Shown here one piece after another: positions 43,486 to 52,599 of a stretch of DNA of 64,000 bases; within the stretch, counting starts at the first letter, position 1, and each line of letters starts with the position of its first letter. The translations under genes and the position numbers were made by a program. Under the pieces are notes generated by a model. It had not been told where the DNA came from and made no database searches. It saw only the letters and a list, made by a program, of their open reading frames with translations. Source of the stretch: an uncultured Isosphaeraceae bacterium (lineage in GTDB: Bacteria; Planctomycetota; Planctomycetia; Isosphaerales; Isosphaeraceae); the NCBI GenBank assembly GCA_945957605.1, contig CAMFLR010000012.1:186001-250000 (forward strand), given 5' to 3'.

Positions 43486-45171
43486 TCAGAACGATCCGCC
43501 TTCGCTTCGCTCAATAAAAGTATGATCCACGACTGCAGTGACTCGGCACACGACGGCCTGGCCGCGTATGCGACCCGGCGCAAAGCGGAGCTTGTACAGC
43601 AAAGGAATATAAGCACGCGAGTCGCCGTGCGAATAGACTCCGCACGCGTTGAAGGCTACCTCTGTGACCTTGCCAGATTCGTCGACCGTCAGAAAATAGC
43701 CGATGCCGTCATTGAACGTGTTGCAGTCTTCGTACTCGTCTTTCAATTTGCCCTTGAGATTACGCTCGTGTACTTCGCGCAAGAAACGAGGGATTTCTAA
43801 CAGTTCTCGAATCTCAGCCAAATTCAGCGGTTTCGGATACTCGTCGACTCGGATGTGCCGCCAGATCTCGTAGAGCCTCTCATCGGCTACGACTTTCAGT
43901 AACACCGTGGGCACCGGGTGATCAAACTTGGGAAACTCTTTTGACTCCGTTGATTTCCCTTTCACAAATTGCGTGACCGAGCGTACTCGACCATTGTCCC
44001 AGTAATATGTCGATAAGCCATCGAGCTGCCCATCCGCGAAATGGTCAATGCTCCAGAGCACTCCATCATGGTAAGTCGTGACCTTCCCGTGTCGAATTCC
44101 GCCCTTCAACTCCAGCACTTGGTGGCTATCTCTTTTAGAGAAAACGTTGTGATCCGAATTGATGTGGTGTGAATACTCACGGAAAATCCCGGTGCCGTCT
44201 TTGACGACTTGCTCACGCTTCTCATTCCAGGCGTTATGGACGATGAGCGCCTCTTTAGCGCCATGTTCGGCCTGCAGCTCGGGCGTTCCGTCATCGAAAA
44301 ACTTGAGCCAGGGCCCGCGCCTTTTGATTTTGTGGATCGTGAGTTCCTCTGCCAGTTGTCCATTTTCGTGAAACAAACGAATTGGTTCGATGGGATACCC
44401 GTCCTTGTCATTCACGCATCGCTTCTGAAGCGCGCCGCTGGGGTAAAACCATTCGATGATTCGGTTCCCAGCTCGCTTGAATTCCTTTCGCTTGAGCTGC
44501 CCATTGGGCCAGAGATCGCCAGTGATTTTGCTTGCCTTGTAGAACGCGTTGTCTCGAATACTGCCGTCTTCAAAGTATTCGCGATATGCTCCGTGAGCCT
44601 TGCCTTTCTTTACCTCCAACGATTCTTTGATCTGGCCGTTAGGATGGCGAATCTCAACAGTTCCCGTAAATTCCGGATCGATAGGTTTCCCCGACTCGTC
44701 CGTCACCAACTCTGCGACGTGGGTCCGAATCCACAGGTCGAGTGCACGACTACAGCGCATCATCGTGTTCGCGAATGGCCGATGAAGCTTGTCAAACGCT
44801 TCAATACTACCGAATAGCCCGTCCCATGGGTCGTCGACCATGAAGCTGTGTTCGTTCTGCCGATAAATGGCTACGGCATCGCGAAGAATTGTTGCGGCCT
44901 TGGGCAAGTCGAGTGAATCGAACAGGGCCGCTAGCTCGATAACGCCATGATCGCCACGATGGTTGTAGAAAAACTGAGTGAACCCGCCGTTTTGCACGTT
45001 GGTCGCAGCCGAGGACCACGCCGAAATTGCAGCGTGATGATCCGTTAGCGCAGCGTCGGGAAATTGTTCGCGATGGTCGGAAACCGCCTTTGCGAGCGAT
45101 GAAACCAACTCGTCTTCTCGATAACGAAAGAACTCAACACGGCTCAATCGCGGTAACCTGTGCTGCGCCAT
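43486..45171 (-). CDS. DUF4375 (DMP19-like) and YwqK/MORN-repeat protein with C-terminal TonB-like segment
   Basis: 561 residues, cytoplasmic (no signal). Residues 10-150 match DUF4375/DMP19 features: AAISAWSSAATNVQNGGFTQFFYNHRGD and a helical continuation. Residues 165-410 hold about eight MORN/YwqK-like repeats of G...YY.NG....E, for example GAYREYFEDGSIRDNAFYKA, PNGQLKRKEFKRAGNRIIEWF and DGLSTYYWDNGRVRSV. Residues 470-555 read like a TonB C-terminal fold (FLTVDESGKVTEVAFNACG; KLRFAPGRIRGQAVVCRV). DMP19 and YwqK families are known as immunity/antitoxin-type proteins, but no toxin gene is adjacent. The combination is unusual. Actual role unknown. Confidence 0.75.
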   Translation of the reverse strand: MAQHRLPRLSRVEFFRYREDELVSSLAKAVSDHREQFPDAALTDHHAAISAWSSAATNVQNGGFTQFFYNHRGDHGVIELAALFDSLDLPKAATILRDAVAIYRQNEHSFMVDDPWDGLFGSIEAFDKLHRPFANTMMRCSRALDLWIRTHVAELVTDESGKPIDPEFTGTVEIRHPNGQIKESLEVKKGKAHGAYREYFEDGSIRDNAFYKASKITGDLWPNGQLKRKEFKRAGNRIIEWFYPSGALQKRCVNDKDGYPIEPIRLFHENGQLAEELTIHKIKRRGPWLKFFDDGTPELQAEHGAKEALIVHNAWNEKREQVVKDGTGIFREYSHHINSDHNVFSKRDSHQVLELKGGIRHGKVTTYHDGVLWSIDHFADGQLDGLSTYYWDNGRVRSVTQFVKGKSTESKEFPKFDHPVPTVLLKVVADERLYEIWRHIRVDEYPKPLNLAEIRELLEIPRFLREVHERNLKGKLKDEYEDCNTFNDGIGYFLTVDESGKVTEVAFNACGVYSHGDSRAYIPLLYKLRFAPGRIRGQAVVCRVTAVVDHTFIERSEGGSF

Positions 45172-45367
45172 CGAACACCTGCCAGTGGTTCAGCGATTCG
45201 ATCGACCGGACGACATCGTTCCCGGTCGTGGATCCCTTATACACTCCGACCGGTCCAGTGCTAAGCCAACACGGGGATTTCGCGTCCAGGGCATAGCCCC
45301 CACGTAGATTCGCTCTATCTACCTGGTCATCGGCGTCGCCAATTAGGCCGCGATTGAGTACGCGCGA
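45134..45367 (-). pseudogene. Start-less coding remnant overlapping the DUF4375 gene start
   Basis: A minus-strand frame with no stop runs from after a TAA (45368-45370) to TGA at 45134-45136. It has no ATG, GTG or TTG near its beginning. It reads GLIGDADDQVDRANLRGGYA, STGPVGVYKGSTTGNDVV and SIESLNHWQVFDGAAQV, which looks like real protein with neighbour-like codon use. It ends 38 bp inside the DUF4375 gene in another frame. I interpret it as the C-terminal remnant of a lost gene; family not recognised. Confidence 0.35.
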
Positions 45368-45460
45368 TTAGGTGAAGATATAAAAGCAGCGTTCAGATTA
45401 AAACAGATAGACCATCGTCCTGACGCCGAAACCAATCGCTTTTGGTCAACCGCCCCGCCA

Positions 45461-46714
45461 TCAGCTAGCGAATCGAAACAGCAACAGCATCGCCCACGCA
45501 ATAAGCCCACTCGCGCAGGCGCAGAGCGCGATCGCCGTCGTCAGCATGCCCAGGAGCGGATGAGCATCCAGGAACCGTTCGTAGCGCGTGCTGTTGGCCT
45601 TGATGAACGTCAGCGGACACTGCACCGCGCAGGCGCCAGAACGCACCTTCTCGAGCTCATGAATGACGTCGCTTGCATCCGCGAATCGTTCTTCTTTACG
45701 CGTGGCCAGGCCGCGTCGCAAGAAATGCCGTAGCTCGCTCGGGACCGAGTTTTGATGCGGATTAGAAAACACGGGATCGGTCACCTTCGGCGGCTGACGA
45801 TCGCGCGCGGCGGCGACTGATTGGATCACGCTCGCAGTTGGTTCGATGTAAGAACGAGTTGTCAGCAACTCATATAAAACAATAAAGGCGCTGTAGAGAT
45901 CGCTTCGGCCATCAAGCTCGGCGATTTGCCCGGAGGCCTGCTCGGGCGACATGTATCGTGGCGTGCCAATGACCGTTCCATCAAGCGTTTCGCCAGCAGC
46001 GCGGACGGTTGTGGGATGATCGGCGCGGAGGCCATCGCCGCCAGTTCGCCGAGCGATACCCCAGTCCATCAGCATCACTTCCCCGAACCGGCCCACCATG
46101 ATGTTCTCAGGCTTGACGTCGCGGTGAACAAGACCGCGGTCGTGCGCGTACTGCAGCGCTCGGAGCAGGCCGGTGAAGAGGTCGAGGCGTGCTTCGAATG
46201 GAAATCGACGATGCGCGGCTTCGTCTCCAGACGCGAGCTTGTCGATGATCGACGCCAGAGTTTCGCCCTCGACATACTTCATCACGAAAAAAAGCGATCC
46301 ATCTGCGTCGACGCTGACGTCGTGAATCGGCACGATGTTCGGGTGTTCCAGATTGCCGACCGTCCGCACCTCGTCGACAAATCGAGCGAGCGCGCGGGGA
46401 TCATCCTCATTGATCAAACGCTTGACTGCGACTCGGCGGCCAATGTCCTGATCGAGAGCGAGCTGAACCTCTCCCATGCCCCCACGGCCGAGCAGGTGTT
46501 CCTTCTGGTATCGCAACTCATCGCGATGCTTGAAGGTCAGGAGATCGTCCTGACTGGTGACTTCCGGCAATACGGTCAGGCCGGTCGTTCGGGAGAGTAG
46601 GCCGGATGCACGCAGAGCGCTTAACGATTCGCTATGTGCCGACGTTCGCTGCAACGAGGTCGCATCCGTCTTGTCGACGGTCTGCGTCACTTCGTGTTGT
46701 CCTTGCGTCGCCAT
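45461..46714 (-). CDS. Membrane-anchored Ser/Thr protein kinase (Hanks type)
   Basis: 417 residues from ATG 46714, with GGAG nine bases upstream; a TTG at 46774 would add 20. The kinase domain covers about residues 70-350: Gly-loop LGRGGMGEVQLA, ATP-binding Lys in VAVKRL, catalytic HRDVKPENIM, DWG instead of DFG in LMDWGIARR, and substrate-loop PRYMSPEQASG. The C-terminus has one or two hydrophobic segments (LLGMLTTAIALCACASGLIAWAMLLLF), so the kinase is membrane-tethered by its C-terminal end and has no extracellular sensor domain. DWG in place of DFG is common in planctomycete kinases as far as I recall. The target is unknown; gene remnants flank it on both sides. Confidence 0.92.
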   Translation of the reverse strand: MATQGQHEVTQTVDKTDATSLQRTSAHSESLSALRASGLLSRTTGLTVLPEVTSQDDLLTFKHRDELRYQKEHLLGRGGMGEVQLALDQDIGRRVAVKRLINEDDPRALARFVDEVRTVGNLEHPNIVPIHDVSVDADGSLFFVMKYVEGETLASIIDKLASGDEAAHRRFPFEARLDLFTGLLRALQYAHDRGLVHRDVKPENIMVGRFGEVMLMDWGIARRTGGDGLRADHPTTVRAAGETLDGTVIGTPRYMSPEQASGQIAELDGRSDLYSAFIVLYELLTTRSYIEPTASVIQSVAAARDRQPPKVTDPVFSNPHQNSVPSELRHFLRRGLATRKEERFADASDVIHELEKVRSGACAVQCPLTFIKANSTRYERFLDAHPLLGMLTTAIALCACASGLIAWAMLLLFRFAS

Positions 46715-46829
46715 TGGCCCAATCTCCGTTGCTCGGCAAGCCGAAATCTCATCGTCCGGTCCGAGACCGTTCAAGTCTCGTGCTGGCGGATCGCGTTTGG
46801 GAATTCGCGCAAGAAAGCGAAACGCATTG

Positions 46830-47171
46830 CTATCGAATGACGCTCGCGAGCACAGCCTTATTCGGGCGTTGCAGAATTGCGTACGCCTCGGCGCTTCAAA
46901 CGACGTGTAACCACGTCAAAGCGATGTTGCTAGCGTGCCCCGATACCAGGACACGAGAATTGATTACAGCCACCCGCTCGAAGGGAAGCTGCTTAACGTG
47001 TAGTTGTCTGACCAATTTTTTATACGCGGCTGCCGATCGCACGTCAAGGATCGGTCCGAGCGATCGAAGAGGAGTGCCGACCAATTCGGCCGCGAATTCA
47101 GACAACAATTTCTACGCGGCAAAGCGGAGTAAGTGAAGCTCATGGATCGGCACGTAGGCGAGTTTTTTACC
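46830..47171 (-). pseudogene. Coding remnant upstream of the kinase gene
   Basis: One minus-strand frame reads KLAYVPIHELHLLRFAA, a TAG stop, then KLLSEFAAELVGTPLRSLG, PILDVRSAAAYKKLVRQLHV and ERVAVINSRVLVSGHASNI. It then has a TGA (46896-46898) and continues SAEAYAILQRPNKAVLASVIR to a TAG. The coherent sequence across two internal stops in a constant frame suggests a decayed gene. A 70-codon part (46896-47108, TTG start) could still be expressed. Family not recognised. Confidence 0.35.
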
Positions 47172-47373
47172 TTTTTATAGGCCGTTGTCGTATTGCTTCT
47201 CTCTTGAATCACCCAAGCATTGCCTTCATGCGCGGACCCGCATATTTTATGGGCCGATGATACCAGCGATGCGGCTGGCAAGACGGTCATCGCTTCACGA
47301 ACTCTACTTATCGTGGCCCAGTCAGAGACGGCTTCATCAGGGGATCTCAACACTTAATCGAAGGCGATTACTT

Positions 47374-48141
47374 ATGTTTATTGTTTGGGGGACGAAGGTT
47401 GTCCGTCGGGTTGTGGGACGTCGGGCGGATTATTGTCAGCTTTGCCAGGGTTTTCAGCCTGCGACGCTCATCAGAGTTAAACTTGTCAATCATGTCTATT
47501 ACATCCCTGTGAATGCGGGCAGTCTGATCGGTCTGGAACAAACTTGCGAGACTTGTGGGCTAAGGCTCGAGGCCAATGACCTGGGCGAGTATCCCCAGGT
47601 TTCGCACGACCGGCACGCCGATGTCGAAACGCTGCTGGAGGATACGAACCCGGGCGCCAGGCATCGCTGGGCCGCGCACATTGCCTGGGACGACGCATTG
47701 CGCGCGGGAACGGTCACTCCCGCGAATCGCGCTCAAACCATGACCGACACCTTTGTCCTGGCAAATTATCTCGTCGAGGCCCGAACAGCACACTGGAACT
47801 TCGACAAATTAAGTAGCGCGGCATGCGTCCTGACGTTGACTTGCCTTCTTGGAGGACTCTGGCTAGGCGACTCCATGGGAGATAGAAGGGAGGATTTCAA
47901 GAGCACCGTCGTCGCGTTGACTGTGGGGCTAGCCTTGCTAACGATCGTGCTGTTCCTCCGCGATGGACACCGCTACACGCGTCGCGCCGTTTTGCCCGTT
48001 CTGGCTCGAGCCCTCCGGCCGTTGAAGCCTACAGAAGAAGAGCTCTCCCGCTTGTTGCAGAACTTGAAATCGAGAGAAATGAAAATCGGAAAGTATTTGG
48101 ATGCGCATCAAATCTTAGAGGCAATGGTGCAATTTGATTGA
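47374..48141 (+). CDS. Zinc-ribbon membrane protein of unknown function
   Basis: 255 residues from ATG 47374; the frame is open upstream but that part looks non-coding. The N-terminal 60 residues contain CQLC near residue 22 and CETC near residue 61, a CxxC...CxxC pair that could bind zinc. Residues 147-200 contain two hydrophobic helices (SAACVLTLTCLLGGLWL; TVVALTVGLALLTIVLFL). The C-terminal 55 residues are charged and helical (PTEEELSRLLQNLKSREMKIG). I do not recognise the family. It is divergent from the kinase gene, with a 660-bp gap that holds a gene remnant. Confidence 0.65.
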   Translation: MFIVWGTKVVRRVVGRRADYCQLCQGFQPATLIRVKLVNHVYYIPVNAGSLIGLEQTCETCGLRLEANDLGEYPQVSHDRHADVETLLEDTNPGARHRWAAHIAWDDALRAGTVTPANRAQTMTDTFVLANYLVEARTAHWNFDKLSSAACVLTLTCLLGGLWLGDSMGDRREDFKSTVVALTVGLALLTIVLFLRDGHRYTRRAVLPVLARALRPLKPTEEELSRLLQNLKSREMKIGKYLDAHQILEAMVQFD

Positions 48142-48310
48142 TCGCTTGATCGAGATTTGATTGAAGCAGGAACAAAACACGGTCTTCGACGTCTCCAAGA
48201 AATGGCGTTTGAAGAGCCCAGGGCGCTGGGAAGAGTGAGAATTCTCTGGCCGGCGCCCGTGGACTGTCTGCGAAAGCTTGAGACTGTGGGAAACGTGGGT
48301 GTCAGTCGTT

Positions 48311-49342
48311 CTATTTCACCGGCTGAACTTCGGGGAGCTTCCAGGTGCCGTCGAGAATCTCCTTGCGCGGGCGATACATCCGCACTGTGTAGTTCCAGCC
48401 TGGCACAATCGGTAGGTAGTTCGGCGCGTTCTCATCGCCTCCGAAGTGGATCGTCACCGAGCCGTCGGCGTTTGGTTTGGCGGTAATATTGTTGAAGGTA
48501 TATGCGTTCTTCGCGTTCTTTTCGAAGAACCCTTCCTTGTTATAGACACTGACCGACCAGAAACCATCCACCGGCACATCTTTCACTGTGAGGGTATAAG
48601 CGGACTTCCCGTCGTTCAGCTTCGGTTCGCCACCAGCGTACATGGCGGCGTAGGGCGGGTTTCCACCCCATCCGGCCGCCGTGCCGATCAGGTGCTGAAC
48701 CGGATCGACCTCGTCCTTGCGTCCGAACATGCGGGTCGAATCCAGCCCGCCGTTGGCCGCAGCGAGCGCCAGCAGTGCGTCGCGAATCTTCTTCAGCGAC
48801 TCCTGATCCCAGTTCGGTAACTTTAACTTACCCGCGCCGCTCTGCTCGACCTTCAACCCGTCTTGCAACGCATGGACTGTCTTCACGTCGGCCGAGTCGT
48901 TGGGGTTCACGAATGTGCGGACCGCGATCACGACATACCGCGTGCCTACGCTCTCTTTGGTGAAAGTGTGCGCACCGGGCTTGTAAATCACGTCGGTGGC
49001 GTAGTGGTCTTCGTTGATGACCTGAATCGCCATGTATCGCTTTCCAGCGTCTGGAAGCGTGACGGTAACAGGCGCTGCCCCCAGGTCGAAAACGCCGAAC
49101 GAGTAGAGCGTGTCGCGGTTCAGGCGGATCACAGTTTGCTTGTCGATCGGAGCGAGTTCGCGTTCGTGGCTGAACTTCCCGAACCCGCCCTCAGCCGCGA
49201 ATTTGGCGAGATAGTTATCGGTCTCCGCGCGCTTAAAGTTGTCCACCGTGACGCGGACGGGCGGCCCATCGTCCGCGCCTGCCACGATCGGCCCTCCGAG
49301 CGAGACGAGCGCCAAAAACGCCAGATTCGTTACCGTTCGCAT
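48311..49342 (-). CDS. Secreted DUF1254/DUF1214 protein
   Basis: 343 residues from ATG 49342 with AAGG upstream. The signal peptide is NLAFLALVSLGGPIVAGA. The DUF1254 part spans about residues 30-150: LAPIDKQTVIRLNRDTLYSFGVFDLGAAPV, followed by MAIQVINEDHYATDVIYKPG. The DUF1214 part is C-terminal: YTLTVKDVPVDGFWSVSVYN, GSVTIHFGGDENAPNYLPI and WNYTVRMYRPRKEILDGTW. The two domains usually occur together in this order, and their biochemical function is not known. Full length. Single gene; no terminator with a T-run seen downstream. Confidence 0.88.
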   Translation of the reverse strand: MRTVTNLAFLALVSLGGPIVAGADDGPPVRVTVDNFKRAETDNYLAKFAAEGGFGKFSHERELAPIDKQTVIRLNRDTLYSFGVFDLGAAPVTVTLPDAGKRYMAIQVINEDHYATDVIYKPGAHTFTKESVGTRYVVIAVRTFVNPNDSADVKTVHALQDGLKVEQSGAGKLKLPNWDQESLKKIRDALLALAAANGGLDSTRMFGRKDEVDPVQHLIGTAAGWGGNPPYAAMYAGGEPKLNDGKSAYTLTVKDVPVDGFWSVSVYNKEGFFEKNAKNAYTFNNITAKPNADGSVTIHFGGDENAPNYLPIVPGWNYTVRMYRPRKEILDGTWKLPEVQPVK

Positions 49343-49586
49343 GATGTTACCTTGATTGAAAACGCTCGCCCCTGACGAGAAGCCGCGGCGAGATGATTGT
49401 CTCACAGAACAGAGACGATTCTACTCCCGAGGCGCTAAGTCTCAATCGTTCCCGGCAACTTTGAATTGGAGAACTCCGAGCCTTCGTAATAGAGGAATTG
49501 CCCTAAAATCGAAAACAATATAATTAGCTAAATATTTAGATGTTGCGTTTCGTTAAAGGCGACGACGTAGCTGGCGTTCAATCTTC

Positions 49587-50444
49587 TCAGCTGTCAACCT
49601 GAACGAAGAGCATCCGACCTTCGTCCACGATTTTGTTGAGGGCTGGCATCAAGTCTTCGTCGTACTGCTGGCGGACGTCTTTCTTCTTCGCTTTGTGCAT
49701 TTCCGATTCGAGCGACATGAGCTCTTCGAGCATGCTCCTTGCTTCGTCGGGCGCGTGCATGCTGTGCATTGCATCCCAATCGTCGTCGTGAGTGGAGCCG
49801 CTTTCCTCTTGCGCGTTGCGAAAAAAGCCTGCAACTGCTTTGAAGAGCCCGCCGGATTTGCCTTGATCAAGCTTCTCGAGCAACTTGTTTGGGTCGGCCT
49901 TGTTCTGTTTGGCGTCTTTCAAAATGTCATCAAGCGTCCCTTTGAGCTCCGTGAGTTCGGCGTCTCGCTTTTCATCTCCCTTGCGCGTCTTGGCTGCCGT
50001 GGCCTGGGTCTGATAGCGATAGGGACGCTTGCCAAACGCGGAAAGTGCTACATTGGAGGTTCGGCCGGGAACCACGTTCAACTGCTTCCACGCCAGCTCG
50101 ATCACGTCCCAGTAAATGCCGTCATTTTCGGCCTGGAACCCAACGTCGATCCCGTCGGAATCGCTGCAAACGCCGAAAATCGCACCTTCCCAGAGCGTTT
50201 TGCCGGCTGTCGATAGGTCGCTGTACCAATCGGGCATCGCCAATCGCGCGGCGGCGATTGGCACGAGTCCTTTGGCGTCCGTCGGCCACTCGAGAATCGG
50301 GTCGCCATCGTCGAATTCGCCGTCAAGTTCTTCGAGGCCGCCACTGAGGCGACGGGCCAGGATCGCGAGTTGATCCGGCGTCGGATGTTCCACGAACTGC
50401 TGGAACTTGTTCCAATCGAGCGAATAGATGACGTAACCAGCCAT
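49587..50444 (-). CDS. Hypothetical cytoplasmic protein
   Basis: 285 residues, no signal or membrane segment. The N-terminal 120 residues look like a folded domain (MAGYVIYSLDWNKFQQFVEH; LPDWYSDLSTAGKTLWEGAI with neighbouring GVCSDSDGIDVGFQ). The middle, from about residue 145, is a Lys/Asp-rich helical linker (DDILKDAKQNKADPNKLLEK), and the C-terminal 70 residues are again helical (LEELMSLESEMHKAKKKD). I do not recognise the family, though it reads like a protein conserved in planctomycetes. The 3' side is AT-rich with no clear terminator. Confidence 0.65.
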   Translation of the reverse strand: MAGYVIYSLDWNKFQQFVEHPTPDQLAILARRLSGGLEELDGEFDDGDPILEWPTDAKGLVPIAAARLAMPDWYSDLSTAGKTLWEGAIFGVCSDSDGIDVGFQAENDGIYWDVIELAWKQLNVVPGRTSNVALSAFGKRPYRYQTQATAAKTRKGDEKRDAELTELKGTLDDILKDAKQNKADPNKLLEKLDQGKSGGLFKAVAGFFRNAQEESGSTHDDDWDAMHSMHAPDEARSMLEELMSLESEMHKAKKKDVRQQYDEDLMPALNKIVDEGRMLFVQVDS

Positions 50445-50599
50445 CGGATTGCCCCTATGTGATTACATGATATTCCATCAGGTGATTCGGCCTCATCACC
50501 GAGACATGGCCTGCGAATCCAGAAGGCTTGCATATTATCAAAACGGACTGGCGTGTCGAAATGAATTATAACGATCTGGTTCTTGACCGCTGACAAACG

Positions 50600-50634
50600 A
50601 AAAAAGCCGCCCCCGAGCAATCGGGAGCGGCCTT
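50600..50634 (-). terminator. Intrinsic terminator after the small exported protein gene
   Basis: On the minus strand an 11-bp stem (GCCGCTCCCGA/TCGGGGGCGGC, one mismatch) with a 4-nt loop is followed by TTTTTT. It lies 36 bp beyond the stop at 50670. Confidence 0.9.
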
Positions 50635-50669
50635 TCGATAAGCTAAATCAGCAAGAGAACCGCAGCTAA

Positions 50670-51035
50670 TTACTGGGTCTTCTCGGCTTCCTTCTTCTTC
50701 TGGGCGGGCGTAATCTTGCTGGCCACGCCGTCCTTGTGTTCGATCTTGACGTTCACGCCCTTGCGACCCTTTTCGATCGCGTTGGCGACCTGCTTCGAGA
50801 CCTTCGCGAGGTCGGTCTTCACTTCGCCGTTCTTGCCGACCGAAACGGTGTCGTCGTTTACTTTGACGGACACTTCCTTGTCGGTTCCCTTTTCGACGAC
50901 CGTGAGGGTCTTCTTCTCGAGGTCGACCTTGGTGATGACGCCGAGGAGCTCTTCGGCGAGGGCGCTGCCGGCGACGAAGCCAAGCGCGACGAGCGAGACG
51001 GTCAGAACGGTGAAGAACTTGCGGCGATTCTGCAT
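50670..51035 (-). CDS. Small exported basic protein
   Basis: 121 residues from ATG 51035, with GGGAG about nine bases upstream. The signal peptide is FFTVLTVSLVALGFVAGSALA. The mature 95 residues form a small beta domain (ELLGVITKVDLEKKTLTVVE; KEVSVKVNDDTVSVGKNGEV) similar in pattern to OB/KOW-like folds, followed by a Lys-rich helical end (ITPAQKKKEAEK). Its family is not recognised. It has its own terminator at 50600-50634, so it is probably monocistronic. Confidence 0.75.
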   Translation of the reverse strand: MQNRRKFFTVLTVSLVALGFVAGSALAEELLGVITKVDLEKKTLTVVEKGTDKEVSVKVNDDTVSVGKNGEVKTDLAKVSKQVANAIEKGRKGVNVKIEHKDGVASKITPAQKKKEAEKTQ

Positions 51036-51121
51036 CGGAACATCTCTCCCTGATTCGTTGCAATCAATTACCGACTCACGAAGGCTGGACGACGCTCGTC
51101 CAATCGGGTCGGAGAAATCGC

Positions 51122-51169
51122 ATGAGTTGCCGGGCAGGGCGGGTCTGGCCCGATCGCTGCCCAACTCAT
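51122..51169. repeat. Imperfect 48-bp inverted repeat
   Basis: ATGAGTT (51122) pairs with AACTCAT (ending 51169), and GGGCAG pairs with CTGCCC inside it. It lies between the MFS gene and the small exported protein gene, 116 bp beyond the MFS stop. No T-run follows, so its role is unclear. Confidence 0.4.
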
Positions 51170-51284
51170 CGACGAACGAGCCGATCGAGCCCTCACGGTA
51201 AACACCGCGACGGGCGTAAGGTTTCGCGTTTTCGGGCCAGATCGAGCAACGCCGCGGCGATTCATCTCAATTAGGCGACATCGC

Positions 51285-52526
51285 TTAGACCGCCGGCACC
51301 TCGTTCGCCACAGTTTCCGCAATACCTTCATCCACGCCTTCATGCGCGATGGCAAATCCTGCTCGCGTCGCGACGATCGCCGCGCCCAGCGCAATCGCCG
51401 CAACGACCGCCGCTTCCCAGAACGGAGCGGCAGGTGCGACCTGGCCAAGCAGCCGGTTCGAGACGTAGTAATTCACCAGCCGCGCCAGCGTTTGCGCCGA
51501 AACGTAGACGCCGAAAACGGCACCTTGCTCGCTACCCGGTGTGACGCGCGAGAGCAGTCCCGAAATGCTCGGGCTGGCGCAACCCTGGCCCAGGCCGACG
51601 GCGATGATCGCTACAAACAGGAGAGCGCCGGTTGTCGCAGCGCCGAGTCCCACAAATCCCAGGACCGAGAAGAACAGCCCCGCAATGATCAGCTTCGGCT
51701 CGCCGAAACGCGGCACAAGGCGGCGGATGAGCCCACCCTGAACGAACGCGGTGACCAGTCCCAGAAACGCAAAGGCGAACATCGCCCCGCGCTCGGTCCA
51801 GCCCAGCCGCTCTCGAAGATAAAGTGCGAAAGTCCCTTCGAGCGCAGCGAACGCGAGCACGTTCAGCGAGCCGATCAGCACCAACCGTCCGACGCCCGGC
51901 AGGTGAAGCGTGTCGGCGAGGCCATGCAGGCTGAAGACGCGTGCTTCACCTTGTTTCGCGCCGTCGACGTTGTGCGACTCGGGAAGCCGCAGGACGACGA
52001 GAATCCAGGCGAAAGTCGAAAACGCCGCTGCAACAAGAAACGGCAGCCGCAATTGCCACTCGTGAGCGATCGGCAGCGAGACGATCAACCCGCCAAGCAG
52101 CGGACCCAGCACGAAGCCGACGCCAAACGCCGCGCCGATGAGTCCGTAGCTCCGTGCGCGATGTTCGGGGCGTGTAATATCGGCGATGTACGCCTGCGCG
52201 ACGAGGATATTCCCTCCCGACGCACCGTCGAGCATACGCGCGAGCAGCATGATCGTGAAGTTTTGCGAAAATGCCATGATGACGAACGAGATCGCCGTGC
52301 CCATCTGGCTGAAAATAAGTACGGGTCGCCGGCCGTAGCGGTCGCTGAGTTTCCCCAGAATTGGCCCGGCGATGAGCTGGCAGAGGGGAAACGCGGCCAT
52401 CAGCATGCCGATTTGGTCGGGGCTGAACTGATAGCTCTTCGCGAACGGGCCCAGCAGCGGCATAACGATCGTGAAGCCAAGCAGGTCGACCAGGACGATC
52501 GCAACGATCACAAGCAGCGGTGACAT
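51285..52526 (-). CDS. MFS efflux transporter, TetA/DHA1-like
   Basis: 413 residues with 12 predicted hydrophobic helices. The MFS motif A between helices 2 and 3 is GKLSDRYGRRPVLIF, and helix 5 contains GPLLGGLIVSLP (motif C-like antiporter signature GAAFGVGFVLGPLLGG). This matches the 12-helix DHA1 drug/H+ antiporter branch that includes TetA. The substrate cannot be read from the sequence; multidrug export is a family inference. The gene is 73 bp downstream of the small membrane protein at 52600 on the same strand. Confidence 0.9.
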   Translation of the reverse strand: MSPLLVIVAIVLVDLLGFTIVMPLLGPFAKSYQFSPDQIGMLMAAFPLCQLIAGPILGKLSDRYGRRPVLIFSQMGTAISFVIMAFSQNFTIMLLARMLDGASGGNILVAQAYIADITRPEHRARSYGLIGAAFGVGFVLGPLLGGLIVSLPIAHEWQLRLPFLVAAAFSTFAWILVVLRLPESHNVDGAKQGEARVFSLHGLADTLHLPGVGRLVLIGSLNVLAFAALEGTFALYLRERLGWTERGAMFAFAFLGLVTAFVQGGLIRRLVPRFGEPKLIIAGLFFSVLGFVGLGAATTGALLFVAIIAVGLGQGCASPSISGLLSRVTPGSEQGAVFGVYVSAQTLARLVNYYVSNRLLGQVAPAAPFWEAAVVAAIALGAAIVATRAGFAIAHEGVDEGIAETVANEVPAV

Positions 52527-52599
52527 ATCGAGGCGGTTCTCCGACCGTTTGGCGGTTCAAGCAGCTTCCGGGATGCGCCGGGGGATTTTTCTCGGCGAA

